Positions 8,483-18,366 of a stretch of DNA of 64,000 nucleotides are shown here, piece after piece. The notes beneath the pieces were generated by a model, which was given only the letters and a program-made list of their open reading frames with translations, searched no databases and was not told where the DNA came from. Every line of letters starts with the position of its first letter. The stretch's first letter is position 1. A program made the position numbers and the translations under genes. The DNA comes from an uncultured Granulosicoccus sp. (GTDB taxonomy: Bacteria > Pseudomonadota > Gammaproteobacteria > Granulosicoccales > Granulosicoccaceae). Location: assembly GCA_937924505.1 (NCBI GenBank), contig CALDSR010000019.1:1-64000 (forward strand), written 5' to 3'.

Positions 8483-9283
8483 TTATTGGAGAAAGCGACA
8501 GTAGGCCCGAAAAAGTGCGTGCTGAATCTGATCGCCTGGCGATCGAGATTTTTCTTCATAGCGTTTTTTTCTCAGCGCTTCCTGTTCTTGAATATGTTGA
8601 TAAAGTTCGATATCCAGCGCGCATATCTCCTCGATCGCAGTCAACGTCAGTTTGTCCGGACGTTTATTACTTCGGTTCTTGGCTCCTGGAGCTGTTGTAT
8701 TTTTTCGTTTCAAGGAGAAATGCGGATACCCAAGCCCGAGATCCTGGAAGATGATCTCAGTGGACAAAAAGAAATCTTCAGTCAGACCGACGATAATTTT
8801 CCCGGAGGAAACGTTGTCCTTGGCTTCATTCAGCGCGGTACGATCAAACGATCTTGTACCACTTAACACGCTTATCTGTTCAAATGAGATCGCCGGGAAG
8901 CGTTCAAGATACTCGATAATCGTATGGTTTTGTGCAAACTCCACCGCTTCACCCAATGGGTGAGTTTTGGCATCCTTGGACCTGGTGAAGTGATAGTGAG
9001 ATAGAACTCGCGAAACGGGATCGCGAACCATCGAAAAATAGATGCAATCACGGTCCAGATACTGGTGTATGCCAAAGTTGATATGTCCAGATACACAGTC
9101 AACTGAATCATTCATTTCAGCGGCGTGATCTGCTAACGGCCTGGCACAGTCCGATGGCGTATAGATTTGTGTTATCGAGTCAGCTTGAAATTTCTTTCTG
9201 AGCAGGTGAGACAGAGACGTGCCAGCTGTCTTTGGAATATGCAGAAATACGATCAGTGATTTTTGATTCGCTTCTTGCTTCAA
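8483..9283 (-). CDS. Sulfotransferase family protein
   Basis: 266-residue putative PAPS-dependent sulfotransferase. The N-terminal FLHIPKTAGTSL is the 5'-phosphosulfate-binding loop typical of the sulfotransferase-2 type, and RDPVSRVLSHYHF near residue 86 matches the 3'-phosphate-binding segment. The C-terminus is basic and rich in Glu/Lys. There is no signal peptide. It stands alone upstream of the cobO end, with only 78 bp between them, so it may or may not share transcription with neighbours. The acceptor (glycan or small molecule) is unknown. Confidence 0.72.
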   Translation of the reverse strand: MKQEANQKSLIVFLHIPKTAGTSLSHLLRKKFQADSITQIYTPSDCARPLADHAAEMNDSVDCVSGHINFGIHQYLDRDCIYFSMVRDPVSRVLSHYHFTRSKDAKTHPLGEAVEFAQNHTIIEYLERFPAISFEQISVLSGTRSFDRTALNEAKDNVSSGKIIVGLTEDFFLSTEIIFQDLGLGYPHFSLKRKNTTAPGAKNRSNKRPDKLTLTAIEEICALDIELYQHIQEQEALRKKRYEEKSRSPGDQIQHALFRAYCRFLQ

Positions 9284-9361
9284 TTCTGGCTAACCCTACA
9301 TCGACGGCTTTCGATAAACGTGGAAAGAATGATAGCAGCCTATCGCGTGAAAAGTGTCAGG

Positions 9362-9958
9362 TCAGAAATCGATACCTTGCTGAGCGTTTATACCTTGCTG
9401 AAATGGGTGCTTGATTTCGCGCATTTCCGAAACGAGGTCGGCGTATTCAATCAATTCGGGTTTCGCGTCGCGACCTGTAAGAATGACATTTGTACGTTTT
9501 GCGCGAGCGTCGAGACCTGAGATCACCGCGTGTACATCGAGATAGTCATACCGAAGTGCAATATTGATTTCGTCCAGAACGACAAGATCGTACTGATCTG
9601 ACGCAATAACCTCACAGGCCTTATTCAATGCTGCGTTGGCCGCTTTGGTGTCGTTGTCCAGGTCTTGCGTGTTCCAGGTGAATCCATCACCCATTGTGTG
9701 CCAGTGCACTTGGTCCGGGAATTTCTCGAAGAATTTGCGCTCGCCGGTTTCCCAGCTTCCTTTGATGAATTGCACAACACAGACCTGTCGTCCCCAGCCC
9801 AGTGCCCGTGCCACAACGCCAAATGCGGAGCTTGATTTACCCTTGCCGTTTCCTGTGTGAACCAACACCAGGCCTCGATCTGGCTTTACGTTGCGCGCGG
9901 TTTTCTTGGCCTGCTCAGCCTTGAGCGCTTGCATCTCCGCTTTGTGATTGGTGGTCAA
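9362..9958 (-). CDS. cobO: Cob(I)yrinic acid a,c-diamide adenosyltransferase
   Basis: Transfers the adenosyl group of ATP to cob(I)alamin or precursors, giving the B12 coenzyme. It is 198 residues, with Walker A GNGKGKSSS (37-45), then ARALGWG, and VVLDEIN as the Walker-B-like strand, all typical of CobO/BtuR. The TTG at 9958 overlaps the ligC stop (TTGA) and gives family length. An internal ATG 24 bp further in is the alternative. It is the last gene of the ligABC transcript, a puzzling place for a B12 enzyme, since no other cobalamin gene is in the window. Confidence 0.9.
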   Translation of the reverse strand: MTTNHKAEMQALKAEQAKKTARNVKPDRGLVLVHTGNGKGKSSSAFGVVARALGWGRQVCVVQFIKGSWETGERKFFEKFPDQVHWHTMGDGFTWNTQDLDNDTKAANAALNKACEVIASDQYDLVVLDEINIALRYDYLDVHAVISGLDARAKRTNVILTGRDAKPELIEYADLVSEMREIKHPFQQGINAQQGIDF

Positions 9959-10911
9959 ACTTTGAGCACGCCCATCTGATCTTCGAGTAGTTGCATGACC
10001 TGCATCGCAGCCAATCCCTGTGCAAAACTGGAATTGGGCTCACGACCTTCCTGAATCGCTGCGATAAATTCGCGGTCAATCAATTCAATGCCATTGTTGG
10101 ACACCGCAACGTTTGACAAATCGACCGGATTTTCATTGCCATCGAACAAGTCGTCATAGCGAGCCAGGTAAGTTCCGCTGTCGCCAATATAGCGAAAGAA
10201 CGAGCCAAAAGGTCCGTCGTTGTTGAATGAGAGCGAAAGTGTGCAAAGTTTCCCAGTCGGTGTTTTAAGGCCGATGGTCATATCCATGGCAATACCCAGG
10301 TCTGGATGAGCCGGGCCTTGCAAGCCGAAGACTTCGCTGGGAATTTCGCCCGTTTGGTGCAAGAACAAATCGATTGTGTGACAGGCATGGTGCCAAAGCA
10401 AATGATCAGTCCAGCTACGGGCTTCGCCCTTTGCATTGGTGTTGGTGCGCCGGAAGAAATACGTTTGCGCATCCATTTGTTGGATATTGAATTCACCCGC
10501 ATCAATCCGTTGTTTTATCCATTGGTGGGAAGGATTAAAACGTCGCACATGCCCGACCATGCCAACGACGCCGGTTTTTTTTTGTACTGCATCCATCTTT
10601 TGGGCATCGGCAAGGCTGTCGGCCATCGGTATCTCGGCGAACGTGTGCTTACCGGCATTCATCGCCTGTATTGATTGCTCACAATGTACTTGTGTCGGCG
10701 TAGAGAGAATGACTGCATCGACATCCTGCTTGAGAAAATCTGCAAAGTCCGTACAGGCCGCGGGAATATTTCGCTGCGAGGCCAATGCCTTGATTTTCGT
10801 ATCGTTAGGGCCAAATACAGCGGTCACTTGAGCGTGGCTTATATTCGCCAATGCGTCCAGATGTTTTAGCCCGAACGCGCCGTAGGCACCAGCGACACCA
10901 ATCTTGATCAT
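9955..10911 (-). CDS. ligC: 4-carboxy-2-hydroxymuconate-6-semialdehyde dehydrogenase (LigC-type)
   Basis: Gfo/Idh/MocA-family NAD(P) oxidoreductase, 318 residues. The Rossmann fold starts GVAGAYGAFG, and TPTQVH and HTFAEIP follow. The usual EKP lysine motif reads EIP here. Family similarity alone would be vague, but the gene sits 1-2 bases behind ligB, and LigC of the protocatechuate 4,5-cleavage pathway belongs to this family at this length. It would oxidise the hemiacetal of the ring-cleavage product to 2-pyrone-4,6-dicarboxylate. Later pathway genes (ligI, ligJ, ligK) are not in the window. Confidence 0.82.
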   Translation of the reverse strand: MIKIGVAGAYGAFGLKHLDALANISHAQVTAVFGPNDTKIKALASQRNIPAACTDFADFLKQDVDAVILSTPTQVHCEQSIQAMNAGKHTFAEIPMADSLADAQKMDAVQKKTGVVGMVGHVRRFNPSHQWIKQRIDAGEFNIQQMDAQTYFFRRTNTNAKGEARSWTDHLLWHHACHTIDLFLHQTGEIPSEVFGLQGPAHPDLGIAMDMTIGLKTPTGKLCTLSLSFNNDGPFGSFFRYIGDSGTYLARYDDLFDGNENPVDLSNVAVSNNGIELIDREFIAAIQEGREPNSSFAQGLAAMQVMQLLEDQMGVLKV

Positions 10912-10912
10912 G

Positions 10913-12147
<1,235 letters not shown>

Positions 12148-12211
12148 TATTGCTAAATCCTTGTCCGAACACGTACGTCGGTTAACTCAAAGCACTTCGC
12201 TCATGCTGATG

Positions 12212-12222
12212 TGCATGCAAAA
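12212..12222. promoter_or_regulatory. Second TGCATGCAAA site in the ligA/gntR intergenic region
   Basis: TGCATGCAAAA repeats the core of the 20-bp palindrome, whose centre lies 52 bp downstream, so it may be a weaker operator copy close to the ligA promoter. Confidence 0.4.
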
Positions 12223-12257
12223 GGCCGAAAACGAACGCAATTACGCTTGCAATCTAG

Positions 12258-12277
12258 CATATTTGCATGCAAATATG
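12258..12277. promoter_or_regulatory. Perfect 20-bp palindrome, probable GntR operator
   Basis: Bases 12258-12277 read the same on both strands (half-site CATATTTGCA, mirrored). The palindrome lies between ligA and the GntR gene, ends 4 bases before the preferred regulator start, and shares its TGCATGCAAA core with 12212-12222. FadR/GntR-type regulators bind palindromes of this size beside their own genes. Autoregulation together with control of ligABC-cobO is the simplest reading. Confidence 0.65.
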
Positions 12278-12281
12278 TCCC

Positions 12282-12980
12282 ATGAGCGAACGCCAGTGGA
12301 AGTCAGCACTTTACCTTTTGCGTAGCAGAATAGTATCCGGTGAACTGCTCGGCGGCACCAAATTGCGTGCGAGTCATCTGGCTGTCGAAATGGGCATATC
12401 CCGTACGCCCATTAGCGAATCACTAATCAAACTGGAAGGCGAGGGTTTGCTGGTTCGTGACAAATCCGGGTACTCCGTACGTAGTTTTGCATTGGATGAC
12501 GTACTCGATGCCATTGACTTGCGTGGGCTTCTGGAAGGGGCTGCTGTTCAACGCGTCGCGGAACGTGGACTCAGTAAAACTGATTTAGAAAAATTAAATA
12601 GCCTCCTGCGTGACCTGGATGAAGTCATCCGTGAAGGACGCGTTGACGAGTACGATAAATTAAACCTTCACTTTCACAACCAGCTGATCGGGCTTTCCGA
12701 TAGTGACATACTGATCACGGAGGTACAGCGCTCATATCGCCTGCCGTTTGCCGGCCCGTCGGCGTTTCCGACTCAACATAGCGACTCTGAACGTTTTAGA
12801 GCGTCTTTACTTGTTGGCCAACAGCATCACCATCAGATTGTATCTGCGGTTTCCAAACGCGAAGGAGCGAGAGTCTTTGCATTAATGTGTGAACACGCCC
12901 GCCTGGCACACCAGAACGTGCATGCGGCGATAGAGGCCAGGGAAAATGCGCCACAGCTGGCATTAGTACAAAATTCTTGA
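12282..12980 (+). CDS. GntR-family (FCD/FadR-type) transcriptional regulator
   Basis: Probable regulator of the divergent ligABC-cobO operon. The N-terminal winged helix has SALYLLRSRIVSGELLGGTKL and EMGISRTPISESLIKLEGEGLL. The C-terminal all-helical effector domain has the FCD pattern, with Asp and His residues in DKLNLHFHNQLI and HHHQIVSAV that would bind a metal and a carboxylate effector. I prefer ATG 12282; the in-frame ATG at 12267 lies inside the palindromic operator. Length from 12282 is 232 residues. The likely effector is protocatechuate or a ring-cleavage product (inference from position). Confidence 0.88.
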   Translation: MSERQWKSALYLLRSRIVSGELLGGTKLRASHLAVEMGISRTPISESLIKLEGEGLLVRDKSGYSVRSFALDDVLDAIDLRGLLEGAAVQRVAERGLSKTDLEKLNSLLRDLDEVIREGRVDEYDKLNLHFHNQLIGLSDSDILITEVQRSYRLPFAGPSAFPTQHSDSERFRASLLVGQQHHHQIVSAVSKREGARVFALMCEHARLAHQNVHAAIEARENAPQLALVQNS

Positions 12981-13120
12981 TAACCCTGTTTTCGCACAAG
13001 TGACTAGCTGGAATTTGAGCGTTACGTTGACGAAAAACAAGAGCTCGTGAATCATGGCTTACGGTTGTAGTACGGCATTTGTCGTTCGCTGAAACAGGCT
13101 GGACGCCCAGGGGGCGACTG

Positions 13121-13369
13121 TTAACGTCGCCAAAACGGTTTGCTGATTTCCGCCATAGCCACCTCGGTACTCAGCCCAAGGTCGTCATTCACGCGCATTG
13201 GGTCACCAATGAGCAGTGCGTGGAGTTGCTTGCGCGTTCTGTGGCGATGCAGCCAAATCCGCCAGAGGGCAATGGGGGGTTCTGATCGCTCGATGAGAAC
13301 CTTGCTGTTTTCCAGTGAGTTGAAATATTCCATCGTCTCTTGGCTAGGCCATGTCGAAAACCTCAGCAT
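13121..13369 (-). CDS. Small DUF1127-like protein
   Basis: 82 residues with the DUF1127 signature: ALWRIWLHRHRTRKQLHAL, then DDLGLSTEVAMAEISKPFWRR, matching the family pattern of a W-R-R-rich helix followed by LxDIGLSRxEA...KPFWR. Small Arg-rich proteins of this family have been linked to RNA binding and to phosphate or carbon metabolism in alphaproteobacteria. Here the N-terminus is longer than in the minimal 45-50 residue forms. The start could be ATG 13369 or ATG 13333; neither has a strong ribosome site. It diverges from the MocR gene. Confidence 0.72.
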   Translation of the reverse strand: MLRFSTWPSQETMEYFNSLENSKVLIERSEPPIALWRIWLHRHRTRKQLHALLIGDPMRVNDDLGLSTEVAMAEISKPFWRR

Positions 13370-13509
13370 AAAAAGGCCAGCGCTGTCGCGGCAGAGGCAA
13401 TAAGCGATTTTTCACGGCTTAGCAGTGGGGTGGTTTGGGCATCTGCTATGGGGATTTTCTTCCGTATCTGTACTCTAAACTCGAAAAAAACTGCTGTTAT
13501 AGTGCACAG

Positions 13510-14934
13510 ATGCGACTTGATACACCCAAATACCGTCAGCTTGCCGAACAGACCCAGCGTCATCTGGAAACTACCGGCAATGCGGGCGATCGACTACTGT
13601 CGCTCAGGGATTTCGCATCCCGAGAGGGTGTCAGCATGAGCACCGCGTTGCGCGTCTATGAAGAGCTGGAGCGCAACGGGGTGGTTGAGTCGCGCCTGCG
13701 ATCGGGCTATTTCTTGCGACGTTCGGCAGTTCGTCAGGTGGCCCTGCCCACGGCTTCTCGTGAAATTCCCGTCGCTCGAAATGAAAAAGAGCTGATTGAC
13801 GGCCTGCAAAGCAGCGCCTGGCACGCGCACCGGTTTACCGCTTTTTTTGCCAGCGGAACACCGGATACAACGTTGGCAGGACCGCGGGAATTGGGACGCA
13901 TCATACGTCGCGTTGCGCGCCGGGAGTTGGAAAATTACGGTCCGGTCGAAGGTGATGCCTTGCTACGACAGGAAATCGCGAGCCGGTCTGTGAAAGCAGG
14001 TATGGAAATGGACGCCAACGAGCTGATAATCACCAGTGGTGCGCAAGAAGCCTTGTTTATCAGTATTAATATCTTGACCAACCCCGGTGACCTGGTTGCC
14101 GTCGAGTCTCCAACCTATCATGGGTTGATCAGTGCGATAAAGCAGAGCGGTCGTAAGATGGTAGAAATCCCGACAGACTCTGCGACAGGTATTAATCTAC
14201 CCGCGCTGGGTCTGGCTCTTGAGGAGCTGTCGGTCAAAGCGGTCGTGGTCAGCAGTTCGGTTCAAAATCCTCTCGGTTGCAGCATGAATGACGAGAGTCG
14301 ACAACAGTTGGTGGCATTGGCCAATGCTCACGACGTTGCCCTGGTTGAAGATGATACGCACGGTGAATTACTTTACGCCCGTCAACGGCAGCGAAACTTG
14401 GGCGCGTTCGATACGGAAGACCGTGTTCTTGTCTGTGGATCTTTCAGTAAAACACTCGCCCCTGAGCTTCGCGTTGGGTGGCTGAAAACACCACGGTGGC
14501 GCCAAGCTGCATTGGATTTCAAAAGAGCCGTTTCAGCGCGATCAGTATTGCTACCACAGCAAGCGATCGCACGACACATGGCAGAAGGGCACTATGACCG
14601 TCACATTCGCCTGTCGCGTGACACCTATGCCAAGCGTGGCCGCGCGTTACGTGCTGATATTGCGCAGTATTTCCCCTCACACACTCGCATCTCGCAACCG
14701 ACGGGAGGCTTTCAAATGTGGATAGAGCTACCGACGGGAAACAGTGCGATGGCGTTGGCTGAACACGCACTCAGCCAAGGTATCGCAATTTCGCCGGGTC
14801 GCTTGTTTTCGCACCGCGGCCACTACGGACACTGTATTCGTCTGTGTTACTCGAAGTACCAGAACGAGAACCGGGGGTCTATTGAATTGATGGGAAAGTG
14901 GCTGTTGGAAAATCCCCTGGCGGATTGTGCCTGA
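13510..14934 (+). CDS. MocR-type GntR/aminotransferase fusion regulator
   Basis: An N-terminal GntR winged helix (RLDTPKYRQLAEQTQRHL, LRDFASREGVSMSTALRVYEEL) is fused to a fold-type I aminotransferase domain. That domain keeps NYGPVEGDALLRQEIA, TSGAQEALF and the PLP-lysine motif SFSKTLAPELRVGW. Such regulators bind PLP plus an amino compound. I prefer ATG 13510 (474 residues), since the DNA-binding domain starts there; the frame stays open back to 13435. TTATAGT lies a few bases upstream, so the mRNA could be leaderless or nearly so. It converges on NAD-glutamate dehydrogenase. A role in amino-acid or GABA-type metabolism is a guess. Confidence 0.88.
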   Translation: MRLDTPKYRQLAEQTQRHLETTGNAGDRLLSLRDFASREGVSMSTALRVYEELERNGVVESRLRSGYFLRRSAVRQVALPTASREIPVARNEKELIDGLQSSAWHAHRFTAFFASGTPDTTLAGPRELGRIIRRVARRELENYGPVEGDALLRQEIASRSVKAGMEMDANELIITSGAQEALFISINILTNPGDLVAVESPTYHGLISAIKQSGRKMVEIPTDSATGINLPALGLALEELSVKAVVVSSSVQNPLGCSMNDESRQQLVALANAHDVALVEDDTHGELLYARQRQRNLGAFDTEDRVLVCGSFSKTLAPELRVGWLKTPRWRQAALDFKRAVSARSVLLPQQAIARHMAEGHYDRHIRLSRDTYAKRGRALRADIAQYFPSHTRISQPTGGFQMWIELPTGNSAMALAEHALSQGIAISPGRLFSHRGHYGHCIRLCYSKYQNENRGSIELMGKWLLENPLADCA

Positions 14935-14953
14935 CAGCCACTTGCAGTCAGGC
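14929..14953. terminator. Hairpin spanning both stop codons of convergent mocR-like and gdh genes
   Basis: GCCTGAC and GTCAGGC form a perfect 7-bp inverted repeat with an 11-nt loop. The TGA of the regulator gene (14932-14934) and the TGA of the dehydrogenase (14950-14948) each lie within or against an arm. No T-run follows on either side, so it is a possible bidirectional stem rather than a textbook terminator. Confidence 0.4.
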
Positions 14954-17929
14954 AGCTACGCGCCCTAGCTGAGCGTCGATTATATCCCCGTAAAGACTTG
15001 TGTCGTCGCCCGCGTAAACCAGTCCAGATGCCAGTTTGCTGGCCAAAATGGCGTACTTGACCTTTTCAGGCAAATGAGTTTGCAGCCGTGGCCCAAATTC
15101 AGCAGAATTCCTGATCATGTTGGGCATGTGGGCAAGCATGGCTTTTTGCTGCTTGGGTAAGTTGATTTGATCAGGGTTCGACTCGAAATAGTCAAACATA
15201 CGCGCATAGTGATTATTAATTTCATGGCTTAACAGGCTGGAAATCTCAGTGTAGGTTTCGCAACCGTCCAGTTCTCGGTATTTTCGAATCACGGAACGTG
15301 CTTCCACTTCCGCCATTTGATTCAAAATAGCGATTACATCGTTTACGTATTCATCCTTGTTGGCTAAAAATTCTTCGTCCGAAAATACCAAATTCGCAAT
15401 AATTTCATAGGAAGAGGATATAACACCGCACTTGTTTGCGGATGCATCGCGCATGATTACCACCCCTCTCTGCTGCAAGGTTTGCCGTGCTGCAGGGGTG
15501 ATGAATGAATTGGCACCTTCGACAATGACTTTGGAGCTCGCGACACCGTCGTCATTGAAATATCGGTCTACATTGTTTTCGTTGATTGTTTCCGGTCGTC
15601 CGCCAGCGGGAATGAAAAGATCCGTTTCCACTGAGAATAGAATGTTGTTAAACGCCTTGTAGAATTTGTCCGTCGAGATCCATTCCTCATTCAAGCCGGA
15701 ATCTGTCATGGTGAGTTTTTTGTACACATCACTGATACCGTCCTTGCGAGTTTTCATGCGATACAAGATAAAGCCACCTGGATGTAAGGCTTCAGGGTTA
15801 TAGCCCTCTATATCGTCTTGTAAAACGATATTTGACAGTGCGTCTTTATCCAGGCCATCGGGGTCATACAATGCGCCAGTACCATCAACAATCAGTTTGA
15901 TGGCAACCTTTGGGCAGCGCTCCAGCAACAAGCGCATGCCGTTGCCGGCAACGTCACCATTAGGGCCGCCGGTAAATTTGACGCTAAACGGCTCGGTATG
16001 CATGTCTGTGCCCAACTCCTGCATGATAACTTCTGCAAATCGAATCACTCCGATCGACGTGACACCATATTCTTTATGGTTTATACCAATTTCCTTGCTG
16101 GACATGATGCCTTTGCCAAGCAAGTAGCCACGTCGTTCAGCGAGCTTTGCCATGCGTTCAATCATGATGTTGTGCATGTTTTCATCTGGACCAAGTTCAA
16201 TCGGTTCTTCCTGTCCGTAGTAGTCGATTACTCTCGGGTCTTGCGCTCGTCCGTTCTCATCAGTTACAAACAGGTCTAGAAAGGCATTGGCGAAGGCATG
16301 CTGCAACTTATACAGATATTGATCTCGCTGTTCATGCGTGGTTCGTGGGTCAATCGACAGAATCGCCACCATTTTCGATCCACCTTCGTAGATGTCCTTG
16401 TTTTTAAGGTGCTGTGTATGGGCCAGTACGTAGTTTTCTTTGAACAAGGTGCTGGCATTGTTAGCGTAGTCGTCACTACTTTGCGTGATAACGGTTCGCC
16501 ATCCGCCTCGAGCGATATCAGAAAATCCGATGTGGAAGCCACTGCCGCGCCGGCCGTAAAAAAAGGTTATTCGGAACGGTCGTTGGGTGGGTAGGTCGTC
16601 AGTAAATTCTGGCCCGAGCTCCTCCAGATAATGTGGATCGAGGCGAAAACTCAAGGCATGCTTTTCGGTGACAAAAAAGTTGCTTTTTAGACAGTTTTTA
16701 ATAAAGGACAATGCGCAACGAAATACGACTCGTCTCAAATTATCCAATATTTGACGACCAGAATTAAAATTCTCAACCAGATCGGTCACGCTTTCCAACT
16801 TCGTGGTGTATGCATTCTCTCTGTCTGCCTGACTGGGATCAAAGCGAGCGTAGAACAATTCCACCAGCTGCATGCTCACACTGGGATTGTGATGAAACGC
16901 GCGAGAAATATTTTCGCGTTCGTAGATTTCCGGTGCGTTGTGAGCCAGATTTGTATGACAAAAACTGATCAAGGCAGAAATCAGCGTCGTATCTGGACCA
17001 CTCATAATGCCGCTTTTTATAAGCGTCGCGTAGCTGGGTGCTGTCGTAGACGTAATTTGCGTACTGTAAAGTTCCTGTTTTAGTTTGGCGTAGAGCGCGG
17101 AATCTTCACTAAGATCTGATTTGTCATTGGGTTTTACGTAAAATGTTGCCAGAAAATATGGTGTCTTTCCATTTACCACACTTAAGTGATAAGCACGCCT
17201 GACACCGATTTCCAGTCGTTGAAACACTTCCAGAACCTGTGACAGGAAGCCAGCATGTGGTGGGTTGGTCACACCAAACGAAACCCGGTTTTCTTTGAAT
17301 TCAGTCGGTTCTACCTTGAGATGAATGCCGCTATTGGTTTGAGTTTCGATATAGATTCGCATCACCCTCGCCACGCGTTCAGGAGGTGAGGTCAGGACGT
17401 AATCCATATTGCTGTCGCTAAAAACAGATATAACGCCATCGATGCGTTCGTCACTGATGTCTGGGAAATCTTTTCTGACGTATTCCGCTATCTCATCGCG
17501 AGTGGCATCTGAAAGGGTTGTCTGCTCAGTTTCAGAATCGATCGGCTCGTCAGGTAATCTAAAATCACAGCGAATAACCTCCAACGCCGTATCAATGTCT
17601 GGTAGCGGGTTAAACGATGTGGTTATTTCCGCATAGCTCAGCGGTTTGTCCGACAAGTCATGGATAGTTCGATAAATTGATCCAGTTGTCGAGAGTTGCG
17701 CAATCATCAGCCGCTCTTCTCGATCTACCAAGGTCACCTTTTCTAAAGATTTTAACTTGTTAAGACTTATCGTTAACAAGGTAAGTGCATCTAGTTCGTC
17801 CTTGTTCAGGTTCAGGAAATAGGGGCTCATTTCCTGTTGTATCCAATTCAGATTCAAATCCGCTTGAGAGCGATATTCCGTTAAATGATGTTGGATCGAA
17901 TTGACAACCGAGGCGCTCGAACTTGGCAT
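14948..17929 (-). CDS. gdh: NAD-specific glutamate dehydrogenase, large-subunit type
   Basis: 993-residue NAD-linked glutamate dehydrogenase of the large class (about 115 kDa), which converts glutamate to 2-oxoglutarate and ammonia. The N-terminal half is a regulatory region with little recognisable sequence. The catalytic core starts near residue 440, with FFYGRRGSGFHIGFSDIARGGWRTV, then KFTGGPNGDVAGNGM, VDGTGALYDPDGL, DLFIPAGGRPETI and VEGANSFITPAAR. These are the substrate- and NAD-domain motifs of the family. It is shorter than the 180-kDa form. It is a stand-alone gene facing the MocR-type regulator. The role is catabolic glutamate use. Confidence 0.93.
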   Translation of the reverse strand: MPSSSASVVNSIQHHLTEYRSQADLNLNWIQQEMSPYFLNLNKDELDALTLLTISLNKLKSLEKVTLVDREERLMIAQLSTTGSIYRTIHDLSDKPLSYAEITTSFNPLPDIDTALEVIRCDFRLPDEPIDSETEQTTLSDATRDEIAEYVRKDFPDISDERIDGVISVFSDSNMDYVLTSPPERVARVMRIYIETQTNSGIHLKVEPTEFKENRVSFGVTNPPHAGFLSQVLEVFQRLEIGVRRAYHLSVVNGKTPYFLATFYVKPNDKSDLSEDSALYAKLKQELYSTQITSTTAPSYATLIKSGIMSGPDTTLISALISFCHTNLAHNAPEIYERENISRAFHHNPSVSMQLVELFYARFDPSQADRENAYTTKLESVTDLVENFNSGRQILDNLRRVVFRCALSFIKNCLKSNFFVTEKHALSFRLDPHYLEELGPEFTDDLPTQRPFRITFFYGRRGSGFHIGFSDIARGGWRTVITQSSDDYANNASTLFKENYVLAHTQHLKNKDIYEGGSKMVAILSIDPRTTHEQRDQYLYKLQHAFANAFLDLFVTDENGRAQDPRVIDYYGQEEPIELGPDENMHNIMIERMAKLAERRGYLLGKGIMSSKEIGINHKEYGVTSIGVIRFAEVIMQELGTDMHTEPFSVKFTGGPNGDVAGNGMRLLLERCPKVAIKLIVDGTGALYDPDGLDKDALSNIVLQDDIEGYNPEALHPGGFILYRMKTRKDGISDVYKKLTMTDSGLNEEWISTDKFYKAFNNILFSVETDLFIPAGGRPETINENNVDRYFNDDGVASSKVIVEGANSFITPAARQTLQQRGVVIMRDASANKCGVISSSYEIIANLVFSDEEFLANKDEYVNDVIAILNQMAEVEARSVIRKYRELDGCETYTEISSLLSHEINNHYARMFDYFESNPDQINLPKQQKAMLAHMPNMIRNSAEFGPRLQTHLPEKVKYAILASKLASGLVYAGDDTSLYGDIIDAQLGRVAA

Positions 17930-18366
17930 ATGTCGGATTTCCCTGAGTAAGCCTTTCCAGAATAGATTTTTTGATTACAAATTGCTATTTATTTCATTGA
18001 AATGTCAATTTGGAATCACCAGTGAGCTTGAGAGCACTATTGTCATCCTAGCCAAAGTTACGGGGGCACGCGCTGTACCCTGAATCTGGCTGCATCTTGA
18101 TTTGGATCGACAGTGATCGTTTTGATTAAGCTCTTGGCATTTACATCATAAATGACGCCAACCCTGCTGCTTTCACACTGTTACATCAGTATGGCAAGTT
18201 GATCGCTTGTGGAAACGATGATGTCACTAGCGGTGGGTGGCTTCGGTAACATGTTTCACGCGAGATGTTATGCCGCCAATTTGGCGTGCCGATCCAATGA
18301 AGGTATGTGTCGATTGCCTGGACTGCCTGTTTGTCTTTTCCTCAGCATCCAGCTACTCGAACGTTG
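17930..18366. other. 437-bp gene-free stretch upstream of gdh
   Basis: No convincing reading frame, RNA gene or strong hairpin. A perfect TTGACA lies on the minus strand at 18008-18003, upstream of gdh, but I find no good -10 element at the right distance. The rest is between the end of the BKACE gene and this promoter region. Confidence 0.4.

Noticed and set aside
13113..13131. GGCGAC/GTCGCC hairpin over the stop codon of the DUF1127 gene
   Set aside because: A short stem without a T-run, explained largely by the CGA-CGT codons of the conserved C-terminal RR; not called as a terminator.
13079..13285. Plus-strand 68-codon frame opposite the DUF1127 gene
   Set aside because: No family features, no ribosome site, and it lies antisense to the frame with a clear DUF1127 signature.
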